Virus record (IMG/VR): IMGVR_UViG_3300027870_000006
Location: 1 to 36,703 of that record
DNA length: 36,703 nt
Strand: one strand, 5' to 3'
Source: a virus
Shown here: in pieces, positions 14,102 through 22,801 of the stretch
Numbering within the stretch: the first letter of the stretch is position 1
Layout of the letters: the number at the start of each line of letters is the position of its first letter
Program-made: the position numbers and the translations under genes
The notes under the pieces: generated by a model
Database searches by the model: none
The model's input: the letters and a program-made list of their open reading frames with translations, nothing else
What the model was told of the DNA's origin: nothing

Positions 14102-15898
14102 GTGTTTATCGAACAAGTTCAATTACACCGATTCAAGCAATTTAAATCCGCGAATGTGGAGTTGAATCATGGTCTCTCGCTTCTTGTGGGGGGCAACAAT
14201 GCGGGCAAGTCTTCAATCCTTCATGCTCTTGCAGTTTGGGAGTTTTGCAAGACGATGCTGGCGTTTGTACGAGGCCCTAAGGCTTGGACGATGGGCGGTG
14301 GGGCGCAAGGCATTGGCGTAGGTATGTCGGAGTTCAGTCCAATAAACGTTCCTTCGCTAAAACATCTGTGGACGGATTTAAAGACTCAACGACTCAATGA
14401 GCCTGACGGCTACACATTGAAAATTAGAGTAATTTGGTCATCAGGTGCCAGTGCAAAGAAACATCTCGAGTTCGGCCTATCTCTGACGAACGATCGTCTG
14501 TTTATTAAAACAACTAGTACAAATTTGACGTCACAGGAATTAATTGGCGCAGACCAAAATCCTATCGCAGGTGTTGTGCCCAACATCGCCTATCTTCCGC
14601 CTTTCGCAGGAATTACTGACCGCGAGGCACGCAGTAGCGTCGCAATGAGAAATCGACTGATTGGACAAGGTCTGTCCGGCGGCGTCATCAGAAATGTCCT
14701 CTATGACATGTGGGATAGGAATCGGCAGGAGCGCAAGCGATTGCGTGGGGATAAGCCAAAAATCAGTTCCTCAGCGCTTGCCGGGCTGAGGCAGACTGAC
14801 TCATGGGAACTGCTGATTAAAGCACTAGGAGATCTCTTCGGGATGGGTCTCACGATGGGTGAGTTCGATGACAGGTATCACACCTACCTCAACGTCGAAA
14901 CAATTCGCGGCAAGATGACTGGTCCAGTTATTAAGCGCGCTAAAAATGATGCTTCTCGTGATTTGATGGTAGAGGGAAGCGGGTTCTTGCAATGGCTTAG
15001 TGTCTATGCGCTAGCTCTCTCACCGGATGTAGATGTGGTTCTGCTGGATGAGCCAGATGCTCACCTTCATGCATCTCTGCAAGTTGACTTGGTACGTTAC
15101 CTGTCGGATCTGGCACTTAAGAAAAGTAAGCAGGTGCTGATGGCGACACACTCTACAGAGTTGATAAAAGGTTTTGACTGCAAGTCGATCATGCAAGTCA
15201 AAGGTTCTAAGGCGAAGTATTTGAACGAAGAGGGGCAGAAAATTGGAGTGCTTGCTGGCATCGGCTCTTCATATTCCCCAAGGCTACATCAGCTAACTCA
15301 AGATCGCAAACTGTTGATTGTTGAGGGTACGTTCGATGAAGCTATCCTCCCAATTTTTGCAGAAAAGCTAGGGATTGCATGGCCGAAAAACATTGTTATC
15401 TGGGTGTGGACTGGGGGGCACAAGGAACGTCGGCAGCTATTTGCGCAACTCCAGGCGAACATAGATGGATTGCGGGCCATAAGCATTCGAGATCGCGATG
15501 ACGAAGCCGACGGTGGTGTGGGAGCTGACCTTCTCGATAAAGGCGTCAAAGCGAGCAACGATGGATTCGTCGCTTACAAATGGCGGCGGCGTCACCTCGA
15601 CAACTATCTCATCAGCACACCAGCGATTGCTAGAGCTAGTGGCAGAACTGAGGCGGAAGTACTTCAGTTGTTTAGTGAAAAGCATGCCATCGCACTTCCC
15701 GCTGACTTAACTGTGAGTGATGTAGCTATGGTGATCCGAGACGCGCGGGGTAAAGAGATCATGTCTGTTGGTCCTGACTCAGTTGAATCAGTTCTGAAAG
15801 TGACTCGATACGACGTTGCACATGCAATGCTGCCCGAAGAGGTACCGGTCGATATTGTCACTCTCATAGCGGATATTCGCCATTTCGCGGATCACTGA
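14102..15898 (+). CDS. OLD-family ATP-dependent nuclease (ATPase plus TOPRIM), phage cargo
   Basis: 598 residues from GTG at 14102. The ATPase has Walker A GGNNAGKSS (30-38), Walker B VVLLDEPDAHLH with Asp316 and Glu317, and an H-loop at His350 (ATHST). The TOPRIM nuclease has Glu408 (LIVEGTFDEA) and Asp464-x-Asp466 (RDRDDE). OLD proteins are defence or superinfection-exclusion nucleases; the P2 phage Old protein blocks lambda. No UvrD-like helicase partner follows, so it resembles stand-alone class 1 OLD rather than Gabija. It lies between the repressor and the lysis genes, has lower GC than its neighbours, and a terminator lies downstream (16111). It may be expressed in the lysogen. Confidence 0.88.
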   Translation: MFIEQVQLHRFKQFKSANVELNHGLSLLVGGNNAGKSSILHALAVWEFCKTMLAFVRGPKAWTMGGGAQGIGVGMSEFSPINVPSLKHLWTDLKTQRLNEPDGYTLKIRVIWSSGASAKKHLEFGLSLTNDRLFIKTTSTNLTSQELIGADQNPIAGVVPNIAYLPPFAGITDREARSSVAMRNRLIGQGLSGGVIRNVLYDMWDRNRQERKRLRGDKPKISSSALAGLRQTDSWELLIKALGDLFGMGLTMGEFDDRYHTYLNVETIRGKMTGPVIKRAKNDASRDLMVEGSGFLQWLSVYALALSPDVDVVLLDEPDAHLHASLQVDLVRYLSDLALKKSKQVLMATHSTELIKGFDCKSIMQVKGSKAKYLNEEGQKIGVLAGIGSSYSPRLHQLTQDRKLLIVEGTFDEAILPIFAEKLGIAWPKNIVIWVWTGGHKERRQLFAQLQANIDGLRAISIRDRDDEADGGVGADLLDKGVKASNDGFVAYKWRRRHLDNYLISTPAIARASGRTEAEVLQLFSEKHAIALPADLTVSDVAMVIRDARGKEIMSVGPDSVESVLKVTRYDVAHAMLPEEVPVDIVTLIADIRHFADH

Positions 15899-16110
15899 AA
15901 TCTAATTTGTCCCGCGACTTGCCGCGGAGCCAGCATCACCCGTGATACGCCTATAAATATCATTCAGCTTTAAGGGCAACCTATACCTATGCGTTAACGC
16001 ATTCGATTTAAAAAGCGCTTGAAGGACAGCGTAAGAGTGAGTGGGCGACGCTTTGATGTCGATTGTGGCGTAGTGGCAGAAGGCGCCCACCGCAGTTCAT
16101 AAGCGTCTAA
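15899..16110. other. Intergenic region before the lysis genes
   Basis: AT-richer 212-bp gap between the OLD gene and a terminator. It holds one TTTAAA (16007-16012). A minus-strand ORF (15902-16090) has no recognisable content. A late promoter activated by the Mor-like protein might lie here or just after the terminator, but no promoter consensus is clear. Confidence 0.3.
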
Positions 16111-16140
16111 GGCCAGCAGATGCTGGCCTTAGTTTTTTTT
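16111..16140 (+). terminator. Rho-independent terminator downstream of the OLD gene
   Basis: GGCCAGCA-GA-TGCTGGCC is a perfect 8-bp stem followed by TTAG and eight T residues. Nearly the same sequence recurs at 24073-24100, downstream of the second cargo unit, with only one base changed within the stem-loop and T-tract start. Both are followed by a C-rich GCCCC...CAGTC sequence. Confidence 0.8.
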
Positions 16141-16163
16141 GCCCCGCCCTCGACAGTCGTGGC

Positions 16164-16853
16164 ATGGGAATCACAACATCCTTTTTCGTTGGTGTCTGCA
16201 TGGTGCTGCTTATCGGCATCACCGCAGGGCGCCCCCGCAATGACCGTAGCGCACTTGCGCTCAATCAGCGTGGTCGTGTTTCGCCTCGTGTCCTGGTCGC
16301 AGGCCTATCGGTATCAGCTGCTGCCCTGGTGGGCCTAGTGGCACACGAGGGCTACACCGACAAAGCCGTCATACCCACGCAGGGCGACCGGCCCACCGTG
16401 GGCTTCGGTTCCACCTTCCACGAAGATGGGACGCCTGTAAAGATCGGCGACACCACCACGCCTGTCCGCGCCCTCATCAAAGCGCAGGCGCATATCAGCC
16501 GCGAGGAAGCCCTCTTTCGCAACAGCCTGCCTGGCGTGGCGTTACACCAGGGAGAGTACGACCTGTACATGGACTGGGTTTACCAGTACGGCAATCGCGC
16601 CTGGCTGACTTCTGGCATGCGGCGCGAGTTGCAGGCGGGCAATTACCCAGCGGCCTGCTTTGAACTGCTCCAGTACCGCAAGCTGACCAGCCCACGCCAA
16701 GAGGGCCCAGGCTGGACAGCGAGCAAGCGCGACACGCAAGGCCGTCCGCTTCGCTGGGAGTTCGACTGCAGCACGCCGGGCAACAGAATCTGCATGGGCG
16801 TCTGGACCCGCCAGCAGGCGCGCCACAAGACCTGCATGGAGCTGCAGCAATGA
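16164..16853 (+). CDS. Endolysin, GH24-like lysozyme with N-terminal membrane anchors
   Basis: 229 residues. The catalytic Glu is probably Glu62 in AHEGYTDKA, with Asp75 and Thr78 (QGDRPTVGFGST) as likely partners in the E-D-T triad. Two hydrophobic segments come first (about 5-21 and 43-60); the second, rich in Ala, Val and Ser and immediately before the active site, looks like a signal-arrest-release segment. A start at the ATG 16200 or a later GTG would give one anchor only, so the true start is uncertain. A four-Cys tail may form disulfides in the periplasm. It degrades peptidoglycan during lysis. It is the first gene of the rightward late operon. Confidence 0.8.
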   Translation: MGITTSFFVGVCMVLLIGITAGRPRNDRSALALNQRGRVSPRVLVAGLSVSAAALVGLVAHEGYTDKAVIPTQGDRPTVGFGSTFHEDGTPVKIGDTTTPVRALIKAQAHISREEALFRNSLPGVALHQGEYDLYMDWVYQYGNRAWLTSGMRRELQAGNYPAACFELLQYRKLTSPRQEGPGWTASKRDTQGRPLRWEFDCSTPGNRICMGVWTRQQARHKTCMELQQ

Positions 16854-16957
16854 CAGCCCTCAAGCGCCTTTTGATGGGCCTTGCCGGTCTTCTGCTGATC
16901 GCCTTCCTCGCCCTGTGCCTGGCCGTCATGTGGATGGTCGGCCAACTGCCGCACTGA
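16850..16957 (+). CDS. Small single-pass membrane protein in the lysis block
   Basis: 35 residues. The start overlaps the endolysin stop (ATGA). A basic N-terminus (TALKRLLMG) leads into one long hydrophobic helix (about residues 7-31) and a short tail GQLPH. It could be a pinholin-like or antiholin protein, or a lysis accessory; the gene is too short to decide. Confidence 0.6.
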   Translation: MTALKRLLMGLAGLLLIAFLALCLAVMWMVGQLPH

Positions 16958-16960
16958 GCC

Positions 16961-17560
16961 ATGGCCTCACGTCTACTCATTGCCCTCCTGGCTGGCCTGG
17001 GCCTGGTCAGTGGCGGCTACTGGTGGGGCCACACGGCCACCAACAACGCCCGAGATGCGCAACAGGCCAAGGCCGACCAAAAGGCCCGCGCAACGCTCGA
17101 CAAAGAGACCGCGCGGGCCGACCAGGCCGCCGCCAGCTACCTGCAGGAACACCTCGACCAGGAAGACCGCTATGCCGCTCTCAACACTACTTATCAAGAC
17201 CTTCGCCGTCGTGCTCCTCTTGTTGTTCCTGGCCCTGTGGTTGTTGTCACCCGCAGCGACGCGCCCGGGCCTGAAGCGCCGGGCCCGGACCAGCGGCATG
17301 CGGCTGCAGCTCCTGTCGATGGCGGCCCTGTGCTCACTCTTGCTGCTGTCCGCATGTGGAACGGCGCCCTCACAGGTACCGACCAGGCGGCCGGTGCCTG
17401 CGGCCCTGCTGGTGCCCCCGAAGGCTCCGACGCTGCTTGTGCCAACGGCTCCGGGCTCACCCTCGACGACGCCTGGGCCAACCACACCGCCAACGCCCAA
17501 GCCTGTGCGGCCGACCGCCAGCGCTACCAACACCTAATTGATTTCTTAAACGGAAAGTGA
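16961..17560 (+). CDS. Rz-like inner-membrane spanin subunit
   Basis: 199 residues. An N-terminal membrane helix (about 4-22) is followed by a charged helical stretch (TNNARDAQQAKADQKARATLDKE to about 75), then a Pro/Ala/Gly-rich part and a Cys-containing C-terminus. This is the plan of an i-spanin, which spans the periplasm and, with the outer-membrane Rz1 lipoprotein, fuses the two membranes in the last step of lysis. It starts 3 bases after the small membrane gene. A second protein (Rz1-like, 17298-17537) is encoded inside it in another frame. Confidence 0.7.
   Translation: MASRLLIALLAGLGLVSGGYWWGHTATNNARDAQQAKADQKARATLDKETARADQAAASYLQEHLDQEDRYAALNTTYQDLRRRAPLVVPGPVVVVTRSDAPGPEAPGPDQRHAAAAPVDGGPVLTLAAVRMWNGALTGTDQAAGACGPAGAPEGSDAACANGSGLTLDDAWANHTANAQACAADRQRYQHLIDFLNGK
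17298..17537 (+). CDS. Rz1-like outer-membrane lipoprotein, nested in Rz
   Basis: 79 residues wholly inside the Rz-like gene in another frame. A basic start (MRLQLL) leads into a signal sequence with the lipobox LSAC (Cys20), then a proline- and threonine-rich mature part (about 59 residues). This matches Rz1, the o-spanin that is lipidated and sits in the outer membrane. The frame is open upstream with another hydrophobic stretch, but the ATG at 17298 gives a classical lipoprotein. Confidence 0.72.
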   Translation: MRLQLLSMAALCSLLLLSACGTAPSQVPTRRPVPAALLVPPKAPTLLVPTAPGSPSTTPGPTTPPTPKPVRPTASATNT

Positions 17561-17567
17561 ACTCTCC

Positions 17568-17837
17568 ATGGCAATGGAAAAAGACGAACTGATGCTGCTC
17601 GGAAAAATGGACGGCAAGCTCGACAGCATCACGGCCCACCTGGGCCGCCAAGATCAGCGCATCGACGCGCTCGACCAGCGCATGGAGGAGCGCCACAACG
17701 CCATCGACAAGCGCCTGCGCGTGGTGGAGCAGAAAGCCGCTGTAGCCGGTGCTATCAGCGGCTCGGCCGTGTCCATCGGCATCGCCCTCGCCATCGAAGG
17801 CGCCAAGCAGTGGCTGGGCCGTGGAACCGGACAGTAA
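17568..17837 (+). CDS. Holin-like small protein with coiled coil
   Basis: 89 residues. An N-terminal charged coiled coil (GKMDGKLDSITAHLGRQDQRIDALDQRMEERHNAIDKRL) is followed by one membrane segment (about 60-80, AVAGAISGSAVSIGIALAI). Proteins with this plan are often placed near spanins and may be holins or antiholins. A second ATG at 17574 is also possible. The stop overlaps the next start (TAATG). Confidence 0.55.
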   Translation: MAMEKDELMLLGKMDGKLDSITAHLGRQDQRIDALDQRMEERHNAIDKRLRVVEQKAAVAGAISGSAVSIGIALAIEGAKQWLGRGTGQ

Positions 17838-18334
17838 TGGCCCACGCATCCGAGAAGCGCACGCAGCTTCGGGGCCTGTTTGTTTATCAGCGTCTGCCGA
17901 TGGAGACCGCCTGTAAAAAGGTGGGTGTGCCACGCAGCACCGCGAACCGCTGGAAGCAGGAAGCCGCCGACAAAGGCGACGACTGGGACAACGTGCGCGC
18001 CGCCATGGCGCTGGGCGATGACAACTTCGCAACCCTGAGCAAGAAGCTACTGGAAGACTACCTGGTGCAGCACCAGGCCACCATGGATTTGCTGCGCGAG
18101 GCGACTGACATGGGGCCGATGCAGCGTGCGGAGACGCTCGCCAGCATGAGCGACAGCTTCAACAAGACCATGGCGAGCTTCAAACGGCTGTCGCCCGAGT
18201 TGAACAAGCAAGCCATCCAGCTCGACGTGCTGCAGCGCCTGGTGTCGTTTGCCCAGGCCAAGTTTCCGCAGCACCTCACCGCCATGGTGGAACTGCTGGA
18301 GCCGTTTGGCGAAGAGCTGGCAAAGGTGAAGTAG
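17837..18334 (+). CDS. DUF1804 protein, Mu gp27-like, probable small terminase subunit
   Basis: 165 residues from the ATG at 17837. The N-terminus is a helix-turn-helix (RLPMETACKKVGVPRSTANRWKQEA, about 19-43), followed by helices (LEDYLVQHQATMDLLREATDMG and FNKTMASFKRLSPELNKQ). DUF1804 proteins occupy the place directly before the large terminase in Mu-like phages and probably recognise the packaging site and adjust the terminase. It is 4 bases from the terminase gene. Confidence 0.8.
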   Translation: MAHASEKRTQLRGLFVYQRLPMETACKKVGVPRSTANRWKQEAADKGDDWDNVRAAMALGDDNFATLSKKLLEDYLVQHQATMDLLREATDMGPMQRAETLASMSDSFNKTMASFKRLSPELNKQAIQLDVLQRLVSFAQAKFPQHLTAMVELLEPFGEELAKVK

Positions 18335-18338
18335 CGCC

Positions 18339-20012
18339 ATGGCAAAAACCAGCAGGGAGTTCCTGGACGGCCTGACCGCTTTGGCCGATGGCCTGCGCCG
18401 CCAGATCGACGCCAACCTCGACGGGTGGGACGTCACCCCGCAGGCTATCGCCGAGCGCCGCCTGCAGGTGTTCGACCCGTTGAACGGGTACGAGTACTGG
18501 GACCGCAACTACTTCCCGCACTACGGCCGCAGCGAGCCCAGCGCGCTGCACCAGTACCTCTACAAGCGCCTGCCTGAGATGATCGCTGCGCCCAGCGGCC
18601 AGCGAGACGCCCTGGCCGCTCCTCGCGGTGAAGCCAAGTCCACCAAGGTGAGCATGTCGTTCGTGCTCTGGTGCGTGGTGACCGGCCGCAAGTGGTATCC
18701 CGTGATCATCATGGACGCGTTCGAACAAGCGGCCGAGATGCTGGAAGCCATCAAAGCCGAGCTGGAAGCCAACCCTCGCCTGCAGGGTGACTTCCCCGAG
18801 GCGTGCGGTCAGGGCAAGGTCTGGCGCGCAGGTGTGATCGTCACGGCCAACGGGCGTAAGGTCGAGGCCTTCGGCTCGGCCAAGAAGATTCGGGGCCGCC
18901 GCCATGGTGCCCACCGCCCCGACTTGGCGGTGATGGACGATATCGAGAACGACGAGAACGTCACGACCCCGGCCCAGCGCGACAAGCTGCAGAAGTTCGT
19001 CACAGCCTCGGTGTTGAACCTGGGGCCACCCGACGACAGCATGGACGCCATTCTGGTCGGCACCGTGCTGCACTACGACTCGGTCCTGGCGCGCTTTCTC
19101 AAGAACCCGCTGTGGAATCGGAAGGTCTTTAAAGCCATCATCAAATGGCCCGACCGGATGGACCTTTGGGAGCAGTTCGAAGGGCTGCTGCTCAATGCCG
19201 AGACGCCCCAGGAAGGTGAGACCGCCGCGATGGCGATGTACCACGAGCAGCGGGCAGAGATGGACCTCGGTGCCGTGGTGAGCTGGCCCGCGCTGCGCCC
19301 CATCCATAAGCTGATGATCCGCCGCGCCCGCGAGGGCCACAGCGCTTTCGACAGCGAACAGCAGAACGACCCGGTGGCGGGTGAGGATGCGCCCTTTGCG
19401 CACAGCATCCGCTTCTGGGTGAATCGCCTGGCCGAGTGGGTGTTCTACGGAGCGGCCGACCCCAGCCTCGGCAGGGCTGGCAACAGCCGCGACCCGAGCG
19501 CCCTGGGTGTGGGCGGGTATCAGCGTGTGCTGGGCGTCCTGGACGTGGTCGAAGCCAAGATCAAGAAGCGCACGCCCGACCGGATCATCAGCGACATCAT
19601 CGAACTGCAGCGGGAGTACTGCTGCATCGTATGGGGTGTGGAGAGTGTGCAGTTTCAGGAGTTCCTGCGCACCGAGCTGGTCAAGCGCAGCGCCCAGCTC
19701 GGCGTACCCGTACCGGCGCGTGGGCTGATCCCCATCGCGGACAAGGTGCTGCGCATCGAGAGTCTGCAACCGCACATGCACAACGGCCTGATCCGGCTGC
19801 ACAGCAGCCAGACCACTCTGGTCGACCAGTTCAAACACTTCCCCAAAGCCGACCACGACGACGGGCCCGACATGGTGGTGATGCTGTGGATGCTGGCCGT
19901 CACCGGTGGCGTGGCGGCGGCAGCGCAAGGCGGCAACTCCAATGCGGCCCAGTCAGCGCGCGACAAATACCAGCGCACTGCCCAGCGCATGTTCCGAAGG
20001 GGCGCCCAGTGA
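18339..20012 (+). CDS. Large terminase subunit, Mu gp28-like
   Basis: 557 residues. The ATPase shows a Walker A-like segment AAPRGEAKST (93-102) and Walker B LAVMDD (196-201). The C-terminal nuclease domain carries acidic residues such as Asp in GAADPS and the DHDDGPDM segment near residue 507. The large terminase powers headful DNA packaging into proheads; in Mu-like phages packaging starts near the left end of an integrated copy and takes host DNA. Length and the position between gp27-like and portal genes fit. TTTAAA is at 19128-19133. Confidence 0.88.
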   Translation: MAKTSREFLDGLTALADGLRRQIDANLDGWDVTPQAIAERRLQVFDPLNGYEYWDRNYFPHYGRSEPSALHQYLYKRLPEMIAAPSGQRDALAAPRGEAKSTKVSMSFVLWCVVTGRKWYPVIIMDAFEQAAEMLEAIKAELEANPRLQGDFPEACGQGKVWRAGVIVTANGRKVEAFGSAKKIRGRRHGAHRPDLAVMDDIENDENVTTPAQRDKLQKFVTASVLNLGPPDDSMDAILVGTVLHYDSVLARFLKNPLWNRKVFKAIIKWPDRMDLWEQFEGLLLNAETPQEGETAAMAMYHEQRAEMDLGAVVSWPALRPIHKLMIRRAREGHSAFDSEQQNDPVAGEDAPFAHSIRFWVNRLAEWVFYGAADPSLGRAGNSRDPSALGVGGYQRVLGVLDVVEAKIKKRTPDRIISDIIELQREYCCIVWGVESVQFQEFLRTELVKRSAQLGVPVPARGLIPIADKVLRIESLQPHMHNGLIRLHSSQTTLVDQFKHFPKADHDDGPDMVVMLWMLAVTGGVAAAAQGGNSNAAQSARDKYQRTAQRMFRRGAQ

Positions 20013-20188
20013 CCGAAGACCAACAAAACCTTTTGATCATCCGGGGCCACATGGCAGGCCTGCCAGCCGTAGACCGCAAGGGCATCGAGCTGGCCGCGCA
20101 GAAGCTGCGCGAGGTGATCGTCCACCACAACGACCACGGACGCTTGGCGCTTGCCCTTGTGGGCGCCGAGCTGGCCGCAGAGGACTGA
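20009..20188 (+). CDS. Small hypothetical phage protein
   Basis: 59 residues from GTG at 20009, which overlaps the terminase stop (GTGA). It is compact and helical (LLIIRGHMAGLPAVDRKGIELAAQKLREVIVHHN), with no membrane segment. Small proteins between terminase and portal are common in transposable phages. No function is assigned. Confidence 0.65.
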   Translation: MTEDQQNLLIIRGHMAGLPAVDRKGIELAAQKLREVIVHHNDHGRLALALVGAELAAED

Positions 20189-20191
20189 TTT

Positions 20192-21715
20192 ATGAGCTTT
20201 TATTCCAGACTGCGGGAGGCTGTCGGCTTGGCGCCCGCGTCAGCCTCCGCACCCGTGCCCACGCCAGCGCCTGTCACCGTTCGCGAGAGTGCCTCTGCAC
20301 AGGGCAACGACGACGCGAGCTGGCGCCGCTTGAGCGGCGATAGCCTGTCCAAACAGAACGACCGCGACCTGTCGCCCATGGCGCAGGACCGCATGCAGAA
20401 GGTGGCCGAATACCTTTGGCAAAGCAACCTGCTTGCCAACCGCCTGGTGGAGCTGCCGCTGGCCTATCTGCTGGCCGAGGGGGTGACGCTGCAGTGCAAG
20501 GATGAGGAGCACCAGAAGCTGCTCAACGCCTTCTGGTCGGACCCCATCAACAACTGGCCTTTAAAGCTCACCCCCCGGGTACGAGCCCTGGGCCTGCTGG
20601 GTGAGCAGTGCTACATCGCCAACGTGCGCGAGGGTGACGGCTTTGTGCGTCTGGGTTACCTGGACCCGCGCCAGATCGCCACGGTGGTGACCGACCCGGA
20701 CAACCCCGAGCAGCCCATTGGCGTGGTCACCAAGCGCGACAACCGGGGAAAGAACCACAAATACCGCGTGATCGTGCTGGGTGATGACAGCGACCTGTTC
20801 AGTGCCAACACCGCCCGCATCCGCGCTGACGATTTCACGGACGGCGAGTGCCTGCTGTACCAGCTCAACAAGTTTCCGAACGGCAGCCGTGGCCGCAGCG
20901 ACTTGCTGGGCCAGATCGACTGGCTGGACGCCTATGACGAGTTCCTCTTCAACGAGCTGGACCGCATTGGCTACCTGCGCTCGTTTGTATGGGATGTGAC
21001 GTTGACGGGTGCCGACTCCGATGCGGTCAAGGCATACGAGAAGACCTTCACGCCGCCCGGCCCCAACAGCACCTTCGTGCACAACGACAGCGTGAAGCTG
21101 GAGGCCAAGACCCCCGAGCTGCAGGCCGCCGACACCAGCCAGAGCGCTCGCCTACTGCGCAACCATGTCCTGGGCGGCAGCACCACGCCAGAGCACTGGT
21201 TTGGCGGTGGTGGGGACGTCAACCGAGCCGCTGCTTCTGAAATGGGCGAGCCCACCTTCAAGGTCTACACCGGGCGGCAGAACTTCCTCAAGCTGGCGCT
21301 GGAGGAGATTGGACGCTTCGTACTGTGGAAGGCTGCACAAGCGAGCGGCGCCAAGCCCGACTGGTCTGAAGACGCATGGCAGGTCACTGCGGTGTTCCCT
21401 GAGCTGGTGAACCGAGACGTGGCCAAGTTTGCAGCTGCCATGGCCTCGGCGGTCACTGCTGTCATCCAGATGATCGACGCCGGGCTGCTCACCGAAGAGA
21501 CCGGGCTCAAGATCGTGGCGGACGTGGCGCAGCGCTTCGGCCAGGACTTCGACGCCAAGACCGAGCTGGAGGCGGCGCGCAAGGAGCATGCCGAACGCAA
21601 GAAGGCCAAGGCTGCAGAGGACAGCTTCAACCTGCCAGCCGATCTGCGGGGCGAGTTGCAGGCGGGCCAGGCCAAGTCCAAGGGTGAGCCTGCGCCAGCG
21701 GATGCCCAGGCGTGA
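20192..21715 (+). CDS. Phage portal protein
   Basis: 507 residues. It follows the large terminase and precedes a MuF-like protein, which is the standard portal position. The centre shows alternating beta and helical parts with repeated acidic turns (RQIATVVTDPDNPEQPIG; KDDGECLL-like ADDFTDGECLL) and the C-terminal part is helical and charged. The family (Mu gp29-like versus another portal class) is not settled by eye. The portal forms the DNA entry ring of the head and docks the terminase. TTTAAA at 20560-20565 includes a rare TTA codon. Confidence 0.75.
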   Translation: MSFYSRLREAVGLAPASASAPVPTPAPVTVRESASAQGNDDASWRRLSGDSLSKQNDRDLSPMAQDRMQKVAEYLWQSNLLANRLVELPLAYLLAEGVTLQCKDEEHQKLLNAFWSDPINNWPLKLTPRVRALGLLGEQCYIANVREGDGFVRLGYLDPRQIATVVTDPDNPEQPIGVVTKRDNRGKNHKYRVIVLGDDSDLFSANTARIRADDFTDGECLLYQLNKFPNGSRGRSDLLGQIDWLDAYDEFLFNELDRIGYLRSFVWDVTLTGADSDAVKAYEKTFTPPGPNSTFVHNDSVKLEAKTPELQAADTSQSARLLRNHVLGGSTTPEHWFGGGGDVNRAAASEMGEPTFKVYTGRQNFLKLALEEIGRFVLWKAAQASGAKPDWSEDAWQVTAVFPELVNRDVAKFAAAMASAVTAVIQMIDAGLLTEETGLKIVADVAQRFGQDFDAKTELEAARKEHAERKKAKAAEDSFNLPADLRGELQAGQAKSKGEPAPADAQA

Positions 21716-22635
21716 CACCAGAGCAGAAGCGTTTTGAAGCCGCGCTCAAGGAGCGCCTGGCTGAACGTGCCAGGCTGCTGATCCAGGCCGATCAGCGGGT
21801 GGTGGGCCTGCTGCGGGACGCCCAGCTCCAGATCTCGCTGCAGCTCGCCCAGCAGCCCGCCGACTGGAAGCAATGGCAGCTGACCAGGCTGAAGGATCAG
21901 ATCGCCATCGTCCTGGCCGCCATGGGACAGCAGGCGGGCACCGCAGCCGACCAGGCGCTGCGCGATGCCTGGCAGCAGGGAGAAGACCTGGTCGACAAGC
22001 CGCTCGGCGCAGCGGGACACTCCATCGAGCTGCGCCTGGCCGCCCTGGATGCCCGGGTGCTTGCAGCGATGCGCACCTTCAGCCACGAGCGCCTGAACAA
22101 TGTTGCGGCCGAGGCCCTGGGCAAGATCGGGCAGCAGCTCGGCCTGGTCACGGTGGGGGGCATCACGCCCTTTGAAGCCATCAAGGCGGTCCAGGCCCTG
22201 CTGGAGACCGAGTCGACCAGGCGGGCCACCACCATCGTGCGCACCGAGGTCAGCCGGGCCTTTGCCGTGGCATCCCAGGACCGCCTGGTGCAGGCAGCGC
22301 CCCTGGTGCCTGGCCTGGGCAAGCAGTGGCGTCGCAGCGGGAAGATTCACAGCCGGTGGACGCATGACCTGATGGACGGCCAGGTGGTCGATGCCGGCAA
22401 GCCTTTCTTGGTGCCCAACGCTGGTGGCGGTATCGACAAGATGATGTGCCCTCATGACCCGAAGGCGCCACCCGAACAGGTGATCAACTGCGGGTGTATT
22501 GCGATCCCCTACCTCAAGGGATGGGCCGTGGCCACGCCCGGTGCCAAGCCGTTTTCTGAGCTGGAGCTGAGGCTGGATGGGAGGAAGGCGGCGCTTGACC
22601 AGGCTGCGAAGAAGGCGGGGCGACGAAAGGAGTGA
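21712..22635 (+). CDS. MuF-like minor head protein
   Basis: 307 residues from GTG at 21712, overlapping the portal stop (GTGA). The MuF/SPP1 gp7-like signature lies in the C-terminal half: VRTEVSRAFAVASQDR, then RWTHDLMDGQVVDAGKPF, then CPHDP...PEQVINCGC near residues 245-263. These minor head proteins sit near the portal and assist head morphogenesis. The last residues are basic (AAKKAGRRKE). Confidence 0.85.
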   Translation: MTPEQKRFEAALKERLAERARLLIQADQRVVGLLRDAQLQISLQLAQQPADWKQWQLTRLKDQIAIVLAAMGQQAGTAADQALRDAWQQGEDLVDKPLGAAGHSIELRLAALDARVLAAMRTFSHERLNNVAAEALGKIGQQLGLVTVGGITPFEAIKAVQALLETESTRRATTIVRTEVSRAFAVASQDRLVQAAPLVPGLGKQWRRSGKIHSRWTHDLMDGQVVDAGKPFLVPNAGGGIDKMMCPHDPKAPPEQVINCGCIAIPYLKGWAVATPGAKPFSELELRLDGRKAALDQAAKKAGRRKE

Positions 22636-22801
22636 GGGGCTGGAGCTGTCGCGGGCTACGACGCTTTAAACGTCCCCGGGGCGGCTACCCCTTGGAAATT
22701 TCCCCTGACCCCGTCCGCCGGGCGATTTAAAGCGGGTTTAAAGATGTTGTTGCCTTGCTCGCTCTTTGCCTACTGCCGTAGCATTGGCCGAGGAGGAAAG
22801 A
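22636..22801. other. Junction spacer with clustered TTTAAA sites
   Basis: No gene. TTTAAA occurs three times in 78 bp (22665-22670, 22726-22731, 22737-22742), with GC-rich sequence between. The spacer marks the change from GC-rich head genes to lower-GC cargo. AGGAGGAAAG at its end is a strong ribosome binding site for the next gene. Confidence 0.5.

Noticed and set aside
15902-16090. 62-residue minus-strand ORF between OLD and the lysis block
   Set aside because: No recognisable content, no ribosome binding site, ordinary length for chance in AT-richer DNA.
18276-19928. 550-residue minus-strand ORF opposite the large terminase
   Set aside because: Antisense shadow in GC-rich DNA; the plus-strand frame has clear ATPase motifs.
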